In this document: one piece after another, positions 48,308 through 59,937 of the stretch
How positions within the stretch are numbered: position 1 is the first letter of the stretch
Layout of the letters: each line of letters begins with the position of its first letter
Source of the DNA: Allium sativum
Taxonomy: Eukaryota > Streptophyta > Magnoliopsida > Asparagales > Amaryllidaceae
Length of the DNA: 64,000 nucleotides
NCBI GenBank assembly: GCA_030737875.1
Contig: CM060915.1
Location: forward strand, 631,968,786 to 632,032,785
Reading direction: 5' to 3'
The notes under the pieces: model-generated
The model's database searches: none
Seen by the model: the letters and a program-made list of their open reading frames with translations, nothing else
Told to the model about the DNA's origin: nothing
Position numbers and translations under genes: made by a program

Positions 48308-50783
48308 GATGCATAAAAGCCTATGATGATTTGTGATATTATATTGGATTATAGAAAATCCTAGTTCTCTGATTTCACGTTAATGGCTCCCTGATTATTT
48401 GCATGTGAATTCCTCTTTTGGTCCCTTGATTGAATTGCTCCTATTTAATTGATGAACTTGAATGTAATTCTAAACCATTCTGAATTTTAAAATTTATGTA
48501 GCCTTGATTCCTCTGTGATATGATTTTCGTGAGTTTCTGGTTCAGATCTGGAAATAAATCTTTATGACTCCTTGAAAATTATTTGCAATAAAAACATGCT
48601 TGCTGATTTCATTGCTTCCCTTTCTGGTTTTGGCTCGAATTCCTCTTTTGCTTTGATTGAATGAATGTTGCCATAATTCCTAAATTCTTGTGTGATAAAA
48701 AAACTGTCGTGAGTTTCACAAAATTTCCTGAAATGATTTTTTCCCCTTGAATGAATCCATGCTTGAATCGATTTTGAAAACTTTGATTTAATTCTTGCCA
48801 GCGTGAATAGCTTGATTGAATACTGATTTGTTCCCTTGAATAAATTGTTGCCTTGAATTTCTGATTGAAACAGTTCTGGAAACTCCTTGCTAATTTTGAT
48901 CCCTTGCTTTTCTGGAAATGAATTTAAACCGAATTGGATTTTTGCCAAAAGAAATGTGTGAATCTTCTTGCCATTTATAAGATATATTAAATGCAATTTC
49001 TTGGCTCCTTGATTGAATCTGGAAACAAAATAAAAATGATTTCTTGATCCTTAAACTCTTGCCAAGTTAGTTCCTGTGAATTATTCATGGTGATTGATAA
49101 TTGAATCATTCATGTCTCCTTGCAGATTTTCTGATAAGGAATTAAAGACTGTTTAAATTCTGTGAACTATTTAAGAAATGCCAAAAATGAATTGTGATAT
49201 CTGCAAGGTAATAAAAACTTTGATAAGGCATGTTTCTGTAAATGCTGAAATGATTTTGTGAACCAATGATGCTTTTTTCACTGATTTGTTATTGTTGCCA
49301 TCTGGATTTGAAACTGTTTTAGCTCCACCAGTACATACTGAACATTGCTTGGCGTTACTGAGAATTTGGTTCTATATATTGCTGCACTTGTCATGAACTT
49401 GTTTGAGTTGCACTTGTGTATTAATACATTTTGATACTGCATCATGATTGACATGTAAAATCCCACTGCTTCTATGTGCATGCATTTGTTCTCTACACAC
49501 CAATATGCACTTGTGCATGTACATGATCACACTGCTGAAACATACTTGAACTTGGACCATACCATTTGTTTTTGAACTGTTGTGCTACAATGAATACTCC
49601 ATGTATATGTTAACATGCTTCATTTGTAGCTGAAAAGTGTTTTCTTGCTGTGACCATCTCTATTTCAATTTGCTGTAGCCACTATATTGCCACCTTGAGC
49701 TTGCCGAACCATTTGTGTTGCACATGTACACTTTACTGTTGTATCACTTGACCATGCATTGTCATGCTAAACCATGTTAAGATGCTTTTAGCTCGACCAT
49801 TTGAACTGCCATGAACTTGACATGTTGTACCCATTTTGCATTTGAGCTTGACTGTTTTGATTCAAGTACATGTTTCAGCTCCATATGTTTGTTGATGGTT
49901 TCATTGGTTTCTTGTTTGCTTTGATCCTTTGAGCTTCCATTTTCGCTTTGTATTATGCTCGGCCATGTTTGCTTTGTACTTTGAGATGTGATGACTTTGT
50001 TTTCCTATGCACTGAGTCGAGAAGGTCCATGTGGCTACTCCTCAGTTGGGCACTGAATTGGCGTGGCAGTGCACACATGTATATATATACCCGTGTCTAT
50101 ATGCAGCCATTCAGAAAATTTCCTATCCCTGTACATATACAAAACTGTCTGCCTAGACACTGATGAATCAGATCAAGTCATGAAAAATGATGAGAAACAC
50201 ACAAGAAAACTGAGGCAAATAAAATTTTAAAAATAAAATAATATTTGCTAGAAATTAAACTATTAATTTTGTTCTAGATACTGTGTGTGTGTTTCTATTG
50301 TGACAGGTAAGCGGATGGTGACTGGACTGACTAAGAGCTGTGAAGACAGAAGACTGAAGACAGTGAATGAGAGTGTCAGTGTGTGTCTGTATATATGAAA
50401 TTGTACAGAGTGAATGTAAATGAATTGTGAATGAATGTACAAATAGTGTAGGGTGAACTGTATATGAGTCAGGCATTGTGCATGTAAGTATATATGAATT
50501 TGTACTGTTATTTACAAGTACAATATTCTGTGAAGTGTTTAAATAGTGGAGTTGTAAATCTTATTGTTAAATATTGAAATAAAATATATATTTAAATAAA
50601 ATATTGTGTGAATATTTGAATTTCTGTACAGTCGTAGTCTATTTAAATATAAATTTTATATTTCAGTCTGTGATAAATATATGAAACAGTACAGCAACAA
50701 ACACATTTAAAATAATATATATTTGGTTGTTATCATCAAACAAAAATCATATAATTGTGTATACAACACCGTTATATACAACA
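48308..50783 (-). repeat. 5' LTR of element D, part 2
   Basis: This resumes D's LTR after element E with GATGCATAAAAGCC and aligns with 26697-29343, but without the 167-bp duplication. It ends TATATACAACA at 50783, followed by target copy ACTAT. Short ORFs match those in the left LTR and carry no domain. Confidence 0.9.
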
Positions 50784-51972
50784 ACTATGAATAGGAAGCC
50801 GGAGCACAGTATAGCCGAACCGAACCAGACTCAAACTACTTCTATGCGATGACTCTTTTGAAGACCAACTCTAATTCGACCAAAACCCGAAATGCAAAGG
50901 AAGTCCAGATGGGAGGTTATTACTCAGGATCCAAATGGGATCAATGAGTTAACTTCATGAGTTGGACTTTGCTGCGGGACGTGTGCAAAGGGGTTATCAA
51001 CGTCTGTAGCTTTGACTCACCACTGAGAGATGGATATTGGCTATGGATCAGTGCAATGAAGTTGTTATGACTTCATGGGGCAGAGTGATCGTAGCAAGGC
51101 TATGAGCCAGTGCAGTGGAGTTGTTATGACTTTATGGGGCAAAGTGGACATAGAAAAGTATTAATGGTTATGGATCAGTGCAGTGGAGTCATCATGACTC
51201 CGTGGGGTAGAGTGATCGTAACAAAGAATTGGGTGATCAAAGTGGTAGATATCATATGCTTTACGCACTGAGTGAGAGATGTGAGGATGATTGCTATGTT
51301 TGATGTTTTGCTATCACTATGACATGCACAACCCTCCCCATATCTTTACACCATATGTTAGTGTCACCTTAGAGTATTGTACATCTTGTTGTGCTAACTC
51401 TTTGGTTGCAGGTCCAGGTATGGTTATGTATACCTGTTATTATTCTGTTTTGCTGCTTATCGCTCATACTAGACTTTTGTCTGACCCAGGGTTTTATGTC
51501 TCTTCTTATTACTCTGGGTGCTCTTAAACGGGCAAACTAGAGACAAGTCAGGTGATTATGCATGAGTAGCTACACCGGAGACGAGCAGGAGGCTTCCACA
51601 TATGACATATATATATATATAATCTCCCTGTATTGTTGCTGGTCACTACTTTGTGAATTAGTAGTGTTCCTCTTTCCTTTTACTTTAGAGACAGTTTTAA
51701 ATGTTGTAATAATGATGGTTTGGATCGTAAGCTGTATTTTGAATTTTCCGTTGCTATGATGGTTTAGTTTTCAGCTTACGCACTGTCTCGCCTGTTTTAC
51801 GTCAAAGTTATATTATTATATTTTATCCCATGCATTGTGAGACATTCTACAGGTTACTTTCTAGATCAAATTCATTTCTTTTCCTTTCTTTGGCGATCAT
51901 CCCGTGCTAGTTGGGCATTGGCACAACGCACTTTCATTGGGAATGTCGGCTGGTGCGGGGCGGGCCGTCACA
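50784..51972 (+). repeat. 5' LTR of chromovirus G, second part
   Basis: This is the rest of G's 5' LTR after D, ending GGGCCGTCACA before the primer site. At about 51045, 51106 and 51172 it has three diverged 61-66 bp units containing CAGTGCAGTGGAGT-like text and a GACT(T/C)(C/T)(A/G)TGGGG phrase. ORFs 51291-51527 and 51562-51759 have no domain. The joined LTR would be about 2.5 kb. Confidence 0.8.
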
Positions 51973-51974
51973 CT

Positions 51975-51986
51975 TGGTATCAGAAC
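51975..51986 (+). promoter_or_regulatory. Primer binding site of chromovirus G
   Basis: TGGTATCAGAAC follows the LTR end by 2 bp. It resembles the initiator-Met site TGGTATCAGAGC with one change. Confidence 0.8.
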
Positions 51987-52179
51987 TCTAGGTTGCATAG
52001 TTAACCCAGGGAAAGACACCAAGGAGAGACAGTATACGTATATGAGAGTGCTTTTTTGTGATATTTTGGTTTCCAAAAGCTATATGTATATATATACTAT
52101 TAGTATATCTAAGGATGAAGTCGCATTGCGCTGGCACACTGAAGGGATGGTTAATCATTTTCTCCTTACAGATTGAACG

Positions 52180-53229
52180 ATGAGCCGACATACGAGGGGT
52201 ACTGGTAGAGGAGCTAATAATGGGAATTCTCCTGATATGAGGGCGATGTTCACTGACTTCATGAGAGAGATGCTTAGGGATGTTCAGAGGGAAGCTCCTA
52301 ATGCTGCAAATGGTGGGGGTGCAGCGGTGCAGGCGCCAAGGGCCGATTTCGCCAAGCTCTGTAAGGACTAAACTAGTCTTGGTAGGAAGTCGTTCCACGA
52401 AATGGAATCTGCTATAGAAGTTCAAGATTGGCTTGATAGCTATGCGCTCATCTTCGAAGATTTGGGGATCGATGATGCAACGAAGAGGAAGCTAGCATCC
52501 CGTCAACTGCAAGGACGGGCTATGAATTGGTGGAATGCTATTAAGCCAGCTACCCCTGAGGATCAAGTTACTTGGGATCAGTTCAAGGCCCGATTCAGTG
52601 ATAAGTTTATCCCAGTTGCTCAAAAATCTAGGAAGTTCTTGGAGCTTAAGCAGAATGGTAGGGCAGTCTCGGAGTATATTGCCGAGTTCGATATTTTACC
52701 GAAGTATGGATTATCCCTTATTGACACTCCCGAAAAGAAGAATGAGAAGTTCATAACCGGTTTAGATCAGTGCTTGGGAGAAAAGCTTATAAACCATATT
52801 GATGAGACTTTTGAATCGATTGTTGGGAAAGCATTGAGATCAGAAAGCCTTTATCCTAAACCCAAGACTGAAGTCGCTGTTGCATCTGCAGAGGGGCCAA
52901 AGCCGCAAGCAAGCGGTGGAGGGAAGAATAATTCTCAGAATAAAAGGAAGCAGGATCAGACTAAGGATGGTCAGAAAAAGAGCAAGAAAGATGTTGAGTG
53001 CTTTAGCTGTGGCAAGAAGGGCCAACATGCTAAAGAATGTCGAGCAAAGCCAGCGGAGAGGAAGTGCTTCAACTGCGGCCAAGTGGGACATCACAATGAT
53101 AATTGTCCGCAACCCCCTAAAGAGAAGCAGATTGTGAAAGAATATGCTATTAATGCGGTTCCTTCTTCGTCTAATGCCCCAACTGCGGCGGAGAAAGGAA
53201 AGAATGTCATCATTCAAGGTATGCTTCTG
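52180..53229 (+). pseudogene. Gag of chromovirus G
   Basis: The frame opens at 52180 and is interrupted once, by a TAA at 52369-52371, in the usual phrase CKD*TSLG. It then continues in frame from about 52402. The capsid-like domain has AIEVQDWLDSYALIFEDLG, ATKRKLASRQLQGRAMNWW and QFKARFSDKFIP. Two CCHC zinc knuckles follow: CFSCGKKGQHAKEC (52999-53040) and CFNCGQVGHHNDNC (53065-53106). The frame is lost near 53220-53250 at the start of the protease. The family role is the capsid/nucleocapsid polyprotein of a plant chromovirus. Confidence 0.9.
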
Positions 53230-54990
53230 TTTATAATGTTCCTGTTTGAGTATTGTTTGATATCAGGGCTTCCCGTTCCTTCATATCTAGTGACCTGGTA
53301 GATAGGTTGGGATTGGAACCCGAGACAGTCGACAAACCTTTAGTGGTGACGAACCCGATTAGTGGTTCGACTAACCTTAATATGATTTTTCGAAATTTGG
53401 TCTTATCGAGTCTGGATGTATGTTTACTTGTGATTGCTTTGTTTTGGGCTTTACTGGATTTGGCATTATTTTGGGAGTCAATTAGCTCCAAAGATATGGG
53501 GTGGTGGTAGACTATGAGGGATTTTCGTTGACTATTAGGGCGGATGATGGGTGGAGGGTAGTGTTTGGCGGCCTGCCTAGTGATGAGGTGATGGCTAGTT
53601 TTCTAAATTCCCTCGACATCCCGCAGGACGAGTTAGCATGAATTCCCATTGTTGGCCAATATTCGGATATCTTCGAGGGAGTGATCGGACTTCCACCACA
53701 CCGAGAGATTGAGTTCCGTATTGATTTAGTGAAAGATGCCAGACCTATAGTGATGCCACTTCGTCGTATGGCACCAAGGGAGCAGCGAGAGCTCGGGGTG
53801 AAAGTCAGCGATCTTCTGAAGAAGTGATTTATCCGAAAAAGTGTCTCTGAGTGGTGAGCACTAGTTGTTTTTGCTACCAAGGCAGATGGTTCCCTTCGTT
53901 TATGTGTGGACTATCACGAGTTGAATAAAGTGAATAGGAAGAATATGTATCCTCTTCCACAGATAGATGATTTGTTTGATCAGCTGGAGGGAGTAGAGTG
54001 TTCTCCCAATCAGACCTCACGAAAGGATTTCATCATCTCCGAGTAGCATATGAGAGTATACCTAAAACGGCCTTTCGGACATCGTCCGGATTTTATGAGT
54101 GGTTGGTTATGCCATTCGGGTTGACCAATGCACCAACATATTTTTTGGATCTTATGAATGGGGTATTCAGGGATCAATTGAATAAGTTTGTTCTTGTGTT
54201 CGTGGATGATATCTTGGTTTATTCGAGGACAAAGGAAAAAAACAAGGAACATTTGAGAGTAGTGATGGAGGTGTTAAGAAAACACCAATTGAAAGCGAAG
54301 TTTTCTAAGTGTCACTTCTGGAGGAGGGAAGTGAGATTCTGGGGCCATGTTGTTTCAGAGAATGGCATTGTCGTGGATCCTGCGAAGGTGGCTACGGTTG
54401 GTCTACACCCAAGAATGCAACAGATGTAAGAAGTTTCTTGGGATTAGCTGGATATTATCGTAAGTTTATCCAAGACTTCTCTAAGATAGTGGCACCGTTA
54501 ACTCAGTTGGCCAAGAAGAATCAATCTTTTGTTTGGGACAAAAGGTGTGAAAATGCTTTTAAGAGCCTAAAGGAAAAGTTGACGTGTGCACCATTGTTAT
54601 TCGTTCCTAAAGAGAATGAAGAGATGACAGTATACACTGATGCATGTGGTACCGGACTAGGTGCTGTATTGATGCAAGGAGGTAGGGTTGTAGCTTATGC
54701 AAGTTGGCAACTGAAACCGCATAAGAAAAGATACCCTACCCACGATTTGGAATTGGCAGCGATTGTGTTCGCGTTGAAGGTGTGAAGACACTATCTCTTG
54801 GGAGAAAGATTCGAGTTGTTTACAGATCATAAATCGTTAAAGTATCTTTTCTCTCAGAAGGATCTAAATTTCCGACAGCAAAGATGGTTAGAATTCTTGG
54901 CTTCCTATGATTCCAATATCGCATACACACCAGGAAAGGGCAATGCGGTAGCTGATGCATTGAGTAGGAGACATACCAGTTTAGGGGCTA
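53230..54990 (+). pseudogene. Protease, reverse transcriptase and RNase H of chromovirus G
   Basis: The protease site reads FDIRASRSFIS at 53256-53288, where DTG or DSG is required, so it is inactive. The RT has [49 protein letters not shown] and FVDD (54199-54210). RNase H follows with [26 protein letters not shown] and FTDHKSLKYLF, ending in ADALSRR near 54972. Damage includes stops at about 53640, 53825, 53857 and 54783 and frameshifts near 53510, 54000 and 54400. The order and motifs match chromoviruses. Confidence 0.9.
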
Positions 54991-56340
54991 TGTTTATAGA
55001 ATGGAAGCAACTAGAGTATATCGCTGGGTATGATTTCAAACCAAATTGCGAAATGGATCCAGAATTGCTAGCAAGTTTGACGATCAGACCCAGTTTTATT
55101 GAGCGGATTGGTTCTAGTCAGAGGGACGATCCTAACCTACTAGAAATCATCTCCAAGTTAGAGATGGGTATCGACGATGAGATGAACAAGTACGGGCTTG
55201 ATCGAGATGGATGGCTCAGAAAGAATGGGAGACTAGTTGTGCCCAATGTCAATGGATTGAGAGATGAAGTGCTCAAAGAATGCCATCACTCAAAACTAAC
55301 TATACATCTTGGTGGTAACAAAATGTATCGAGACATGAAGTAGACCTACTACTGGGAAGGAATGAAAAGAGACGTTGGGAAGTTTATATCCAGATGTATG
55401 AACTGCCAGCTAGTTAAAGCCGAATAGAAGAAGCCTAGTGGTTTGTTGCAACCATTAGTCTTTCCCGAATGGAAATGGGAACAAGTCTCAATGGATTTCA
55501 TTAATGGGTTACCAAGGACTAGATCATGCCACGATAGCATTGGGGTGATTGTGGACCGATTGACCAAGAGTACAAGGTTTTACCCGTCTAGTCAAATAGA
55601 ACAGCAGCTAAGTTAGCAAAACTGTATATGAAGTGGGTAGTGAGATTTCATGGAGTACCCAAAGGCATTGTAAGTGACCGAGATCCATTGTTCACTAGTA
55701 GATTTTGGAAGAGCTTACAAGAGTCTTTAGGACCAGAATTACATCTCAGTACCGCGTACCATCCTCAAATCGACGGTCAGACTGAGAGGGTGAATCGTAT
55801 ATTAGAGGATCTATTGAGAGCTTGTATATTGGATTTTGGAGGATCATGGGATGACTATTTTCATCTAGTGGAGTTTGCATATAATAATAGTTATCAGTCC
55901 AGTATGGCTCCATTTGAAGCTTTGTACAGAAGACCGTGCAACTCAGCATCATGTTAGCTGTAAACCGGTGAGAATTTTGTGCTTGGGCCAGATGTAATAA
56001 GAGAAACTTCAGATAAAATCAAGGTTATCCAACAGCGAATGAAGACTTCCCAAGATAGGTCGAAGAGTTATGCTAATAAGAGGTGAAGAGATTTAAAGTT
56101 CTCCGTTGGCAACTTGGTGTTTGTCATGATTACTCCATTAAAGAGCGTGATTCGATTTGGTAGGAGAGGCAAGTTAACCCCAAGATTTGTTAGTCCATTC
56201 CCACTTCTCGAGCAAGTTGGGAATTTGGCATATAAAGTTGAGTTGCTAGACAAGATGGCAGGAGTTCATAATGTGTTTTATGTTTCCCAGTTAATAAAGT
56301 TCGTGCACGATCCTGATATGACTATTTCACCGGATTAGTT
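54991..56340 (+). pseudogene. Integrase of chromovirus G
   Basis: The zinc-binding part is recognisable (KECHHSKLTIHLGG ... CMNC). The catalytic core follows with QVSMDFINGLP, KGIVSDRDPLFTSRF and AYHPQIDGQTERVNR, which carry the DDE residues. A GPY/F-type module comes after (GKLTPRFVSPFPLLEQVG ... VHNVFYVSQL). Stops at 55341-55343 and about 55425, and a break around 55590-55625, show it is dead. ORFs 55628-55957 and 56114-56338 are the longest surviving pieces. Confidence 0.88.
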
Positions 56341-56533
56341 AGATGACATCGAAGTAGAACCCGAGGCGATTGGGAACCGCAAGACGATCCGTATTGTCGA
56401 GAGAGATACGAACCAACTTCGAAGGAAGGCGGTGAAACTAGTCAAGGTTAAGTGGGGCAAGAATGAGAGTGACTGTACTTGGGAAACAAAGGAGAGCATA
56501 AGGGAATCACATCCAGAACTCTTTGCCTGGTAA
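56341..56533 (+). pseudogene. Chromodomain at the end of chromovirus G pol
   Basis: The frame continues after a TAG at 56336-56338 with LDDIEVEPEAIGNRK and then LVKVKWGKNESDCTWE, a chromodomain core, and finishes HPELFAW before the TAA at 56531. A chromodomain plus the GPY/F module marks a chromovirus. The LTR length and purine tract fit the Tekay/Del group, which is inference. Confidence 0.75.
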
Positions 56534-56680
56534 GATTTTAATAGTGATAGTTTCTTCCCTTATTAGTAAACCGCATGCTAAGGTAGGCTTGTTGTGCATG
56601 TTTGATTGTTTGTGAATGACTGATAGGCATGCAATACACCTTTCTATGTTTTTGGTTAAGGAATTTCGAGGGCGAAATTT

Positions 56681-56696
56681 CTTAAGGGGGGGAGAG
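56681..56696 (+). promoter_or_regulatory. Polypurine tract of chromovirus G
   Basis: CTTAAGGGGGGGAGAG lies directly before the 3' LTR start TGTAACGACC at 56697. Confidence 0.88.
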
Positions 56697-57341
56697 TGTA
56701 ACGACCTGCATTCTACGCATCGGAGGATCGTAGAATATTTATTTCATTATCATATGAAGTCGTATGGTCGTGTAACTTTGGGGAACGACTATTGGGGTCA
56801 TTTCCTATGTTCACGATTTTTGTTGATTTTTAAATGACCATTTTGCCCCTAGCAAACCTTATTTCGCCTATAAATTTTGATTGGTTAGGAGTTTTGACCT
56901 GAAACCAATTCCATTAGATCCGGATGATGGTTTACCTTTCCGTAGAGTGGTCACACTTGTCAAGCGGTCTTACCGTTTGGGAGATATGACGGAATTAATG
57001 TTTAGAAAGTGGAAAACAAATTAATTGGGCTTAATCGGGTGATTAGCAGCTAGGCCCATTGGGGGATTTCAGGATTAGAGTTATATGAAGGCTGATTAGG
57101 GTTAGAGAACCCTTTTCTTTGTCATTTTCCAGCCGCCACTTACCTCTCTTTAACCCTAACAATGGCCTCCACTTTCTAAATTCATCCCAAATCACCGTTT
57201 AATCGCGTATTAGCTTAATCTACATCAAATCAAGGAAAATCAACACCAAATCAGAGTTGGAGCTGCTGTGTTGCATAGGAAAACGCCCCAAATCAGAGAT
57301 AGTTTTAGATCTAAGTTTTATTTGTGGCTAAGGCGAGTGAT
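56697..57341 (+). repeat. 3' LTR of chromovirus G, truncated by a LINE
   Basis: It begins TGTAACGACCTGC. From 56783 it aligns with 24640 onward in the 5' LTR, with visible divergence that indicates an older insertion than B or E. The alignment stops at about GCGAGTGATTTT (57341), where LINE F begins. The remainder of the LTR should lie beyond the right edge. Confidence 0.88.
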
Positions 57342-57360
57342 TTTTCGCTGACCCTTGTTA

Positions 57361-59491
57361 ATGGCGTCCTCCTTCTCCGGTTTTGATTCGTCTTCTTCTT
57401 ATCTAATTTCATCCTCCTCTCCTCCTGTTCGTCTCCAACCTCCTCCTGACCCTCCTCCTCTTGTTAATCATTTGCAAGTCCCTTTTTCTGATGGTATCTT
57501 ACGTGATATTGTCAATTCTTCATCTAATCCATTCTCCACTGATAAATCAGCGATTGCTGGTCCTTCTTTTGGATCTGATCCAGATATGGTGCATTCTAAT
57601 AATTTGAATGATGTGTCTCTCAATGGCATTTCGTGAAACACCTGTCTGAATGTCAGTACTACTACTAATGGCTCTACTTCTACTTTTTAATCTTACTACG
57701 GTTGGTAGTGAGCGATGTTTTGCTACTTTAACATCTATTCCTACTTCCTTTTCCTCTGGATCTAATCCTACCACTATTAGTCTGACTAGTGTCACTGAGA
57801 CTCGTACCCCTGTTATCAAGAAGGATTATCTTTCTTTGTTTAACTCTCTGGCAAGGAATGTTGGATCATATAAGCCTCAGCAGTTTGAGAAGATAAAAGA
57901 TAAATCAAAGAGAAACCTTCCTGCAATTGTAAAAGAGGAAGGTATGAAATATTGGGATCATTATCTTATGGGGTTTTTTCTTGATGGATCGTTATCATAT
58001 CTTTCTATAGTGAATTTTCTTCATGGATATTGGTATATAAATGGAGATGTGGATATTAAATATGATGATCTGTACTTTTAATTTAAATTTTCTAATGATT
58101 TAGATAGAGAGAAAATTTTAAAAGCAGATCCAATTTTCATTAAGGGCCATATGTTTATTATTACAAGATGGGATCCAACTCTAGGTAATGCCCATTCCCA
58201 AATTAAAAGAGTGCCTATATGGATCCATCTACACCGAATTCCCTTGCTGCTTTGGACCTTAATTGGTATTAACTGGTTAGCTTGTCAAGTTGGTAGGCTC
58301 GTTTGTTTTGATGTAAACACTGAGAAAGTGCATAGGATTAAGTATACTAAAGTGTTAGTGGAAGTAGAAGCTGATTCAGGATTACCTCATTGCATTGAAT
58401 TAGGAGATTTGGGTGAGAGTTTCCCCCCAGTTATTGTATCTTATGACTGGAAGCCTAGTATATGCACTGCATGCAAAGTTTTTGGTCACTTAACTATGGA
58501 TTGTGATATTCATGTCAAGTCAGATAAAGTTGCTAATGAATATAACGAGGATTATTGTAAAAATAGGCAAGTTAACATGGTTGAGAATAGAAGTAGGCAA
58601 GTTAACATAGTTGAGAATAGAAGTAGGCAACCAACTCCAGTTCAACATAATCAGAATGGTTGGAATAGAGTGAATTATAAGAAAAAGCAAATTTGGATGA
58701 GGAAGCAAGGTAAATTTGGGACTGAAGTGCATAAAGATGTCAATGATGCTTTGGATAAAGTTGTTGAGATTAGAGGTAATGAAGCTATGGGGGAATTTAT
58801 TGAAGTGAATAATACTGATAACATGGAAGTTGATACTTCAAATTTGAATAGTAACAGTGTTGTGCACAAGAATGTTAATTTCAGCTCCGATGGTAACACA
58901 CATGACAATGTTAATCAGACAGGAAAACAAGTGTTGGAGGACATTGTTCATGATAATCCATTTTCCTCTCTTTCAGATCTACAATCTTCTGGTACTTCTA
59001 TTTCTTTGAACTGTAACTTGAAATCTTCATCTAATCTTGGCTCTTTATCTTGTTCATCATCTTTTTCCTATTCACTTGGTAATCATTCTAGTGATTCCTT
59101 TAGCTTTCAATTACCTTCTACTTCTGGTAATTCTTCTTTGTACTCTCACCTTGCTCCTCCAAAAAATATCACTCTTCCCCCACCTCCTAATCAGCCTAAT
59201 GCTTCTCAAATTCCATCATCCTCTAGCATTCATGAGAAGGATTACACTTCAATTCCTCCTAAGTCTTTGATTAGTTATTTTGTTGCTTCAGCTTCAAAGT
59301 CCATATTGAAAACTAAGAAAGGCAAAAAGAAGAAGGTAGTATTGAAATCAGTAGTTGATGATGATATTGATGATGGTACTGACTTAAATCAAGATGAGGT
59401 TCGGCCAATTGGTAGTCAAAAATCTCTTTCAAAATGGAAAACTAGGCAGAATTCTGTTCTTTCAATTAAATTCCCTCAAGCTAAGAAATGA
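57361..59491 (+). pseudogene. LINE ORF1 protein, broken
   Basis: The start codon is at 57361 (MASSFSGF). A Ser/Pro-rich N-terminus reads to a TGA at 57634-57636. The body continues in another frame from about 57650. A DUF4283-like domain spans about 57820-58320 (GFFLDGSLSY, FIKGHMFIITRWDP, VPIWIHLHRIPLLLWT), interrupted by a TAA at 58079-58081. A CCHC knuckle CTACKVFGHLTMDC follows at 58463-58504. The rest is a low-complexity Ser/Asn-rich tail with basic KTKKGKKKKV. Near 58565 a short unit containing NRSRQVN is duplicated. ORF1 of plant LINEs binds RNA. Confidence 0.8.
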
Positions 59492-59937
59492 TTCACAATT
59501 TATGTTTTTGGAATATTAGAGGGATGAATCTTCCCTCAAAGCAAAGTGAGGTTAAATTCTTTATTCACAGTAGGAGTATTCATTTATTATGTCTTTCTAA
59601 AACTAAATTGGATTCGGTTTCAACAGCTAAAGCAGTTGCTTATATATCCCCTAAATCGAAATCAGATAATAATCTTGTTGATGCTAGCTTTGGTCGTCTT
59701 TTGACTTTGCGGAATCCTCAAGTTTTCAATCTTTTTAAATTGTCTTCTTCAGACCAATTTATTTACTATAAGTGTGTATACTTACCTTCTAATACTGTTT
59801 TCTTTCTCACATCTGTATATGCACAAAATGCATTATCCTTGAAACTTTCTTTTCTAAATGATCTTCACAATCTAAATCCACAAGGAGATCAATGGATTTT
59901 AGGAGGGGACTTTAATTGCACATATTCTTCTATTTAA
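59488..59937 (+). pseudogene. LINE ORF2, N-terminal endonuclease fragment
   Basis: The start codon overlaps the ORF1 stop (ATGA). The first 149 codons match an AP-type endonuclease: CFWNIRGMNLPSKQSEVK, LCLSKTKL and WILGGDFN are the usual blocks. A TAA at 59935-59937 ends it. About 20 bp later C2 is inserted, so RT is not visible. Confidence 0.85.

Larger units (their letters stand above)
25888..50783 (-). mobile_element. Element D: copia-like LTR retrotransposon lacking pol
   Basis: LTRs start T(G/A)TTGGATCTAG on the + strand and end TATATACAACA, with the target duplication ACTAT at 25883-25887 and 50784-50788. The left LTR is 25888-29343 (3,456 bp). The right LTR is 33521-34338 plus 48308-50783, split by element E. 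The primer site at 33506-33518 and purine tract at 29344 show - orientation. The internal region is only 4.2 kb, with a broken gag near the primer site and no protease, integrase, RT or RNase H. Long LTRs, a coiled-coil gag and repeated WVPK phrases recall the SIRE/Maximus lineage of Ty1/copia; that assignment is inference. Confidence 0.85.
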
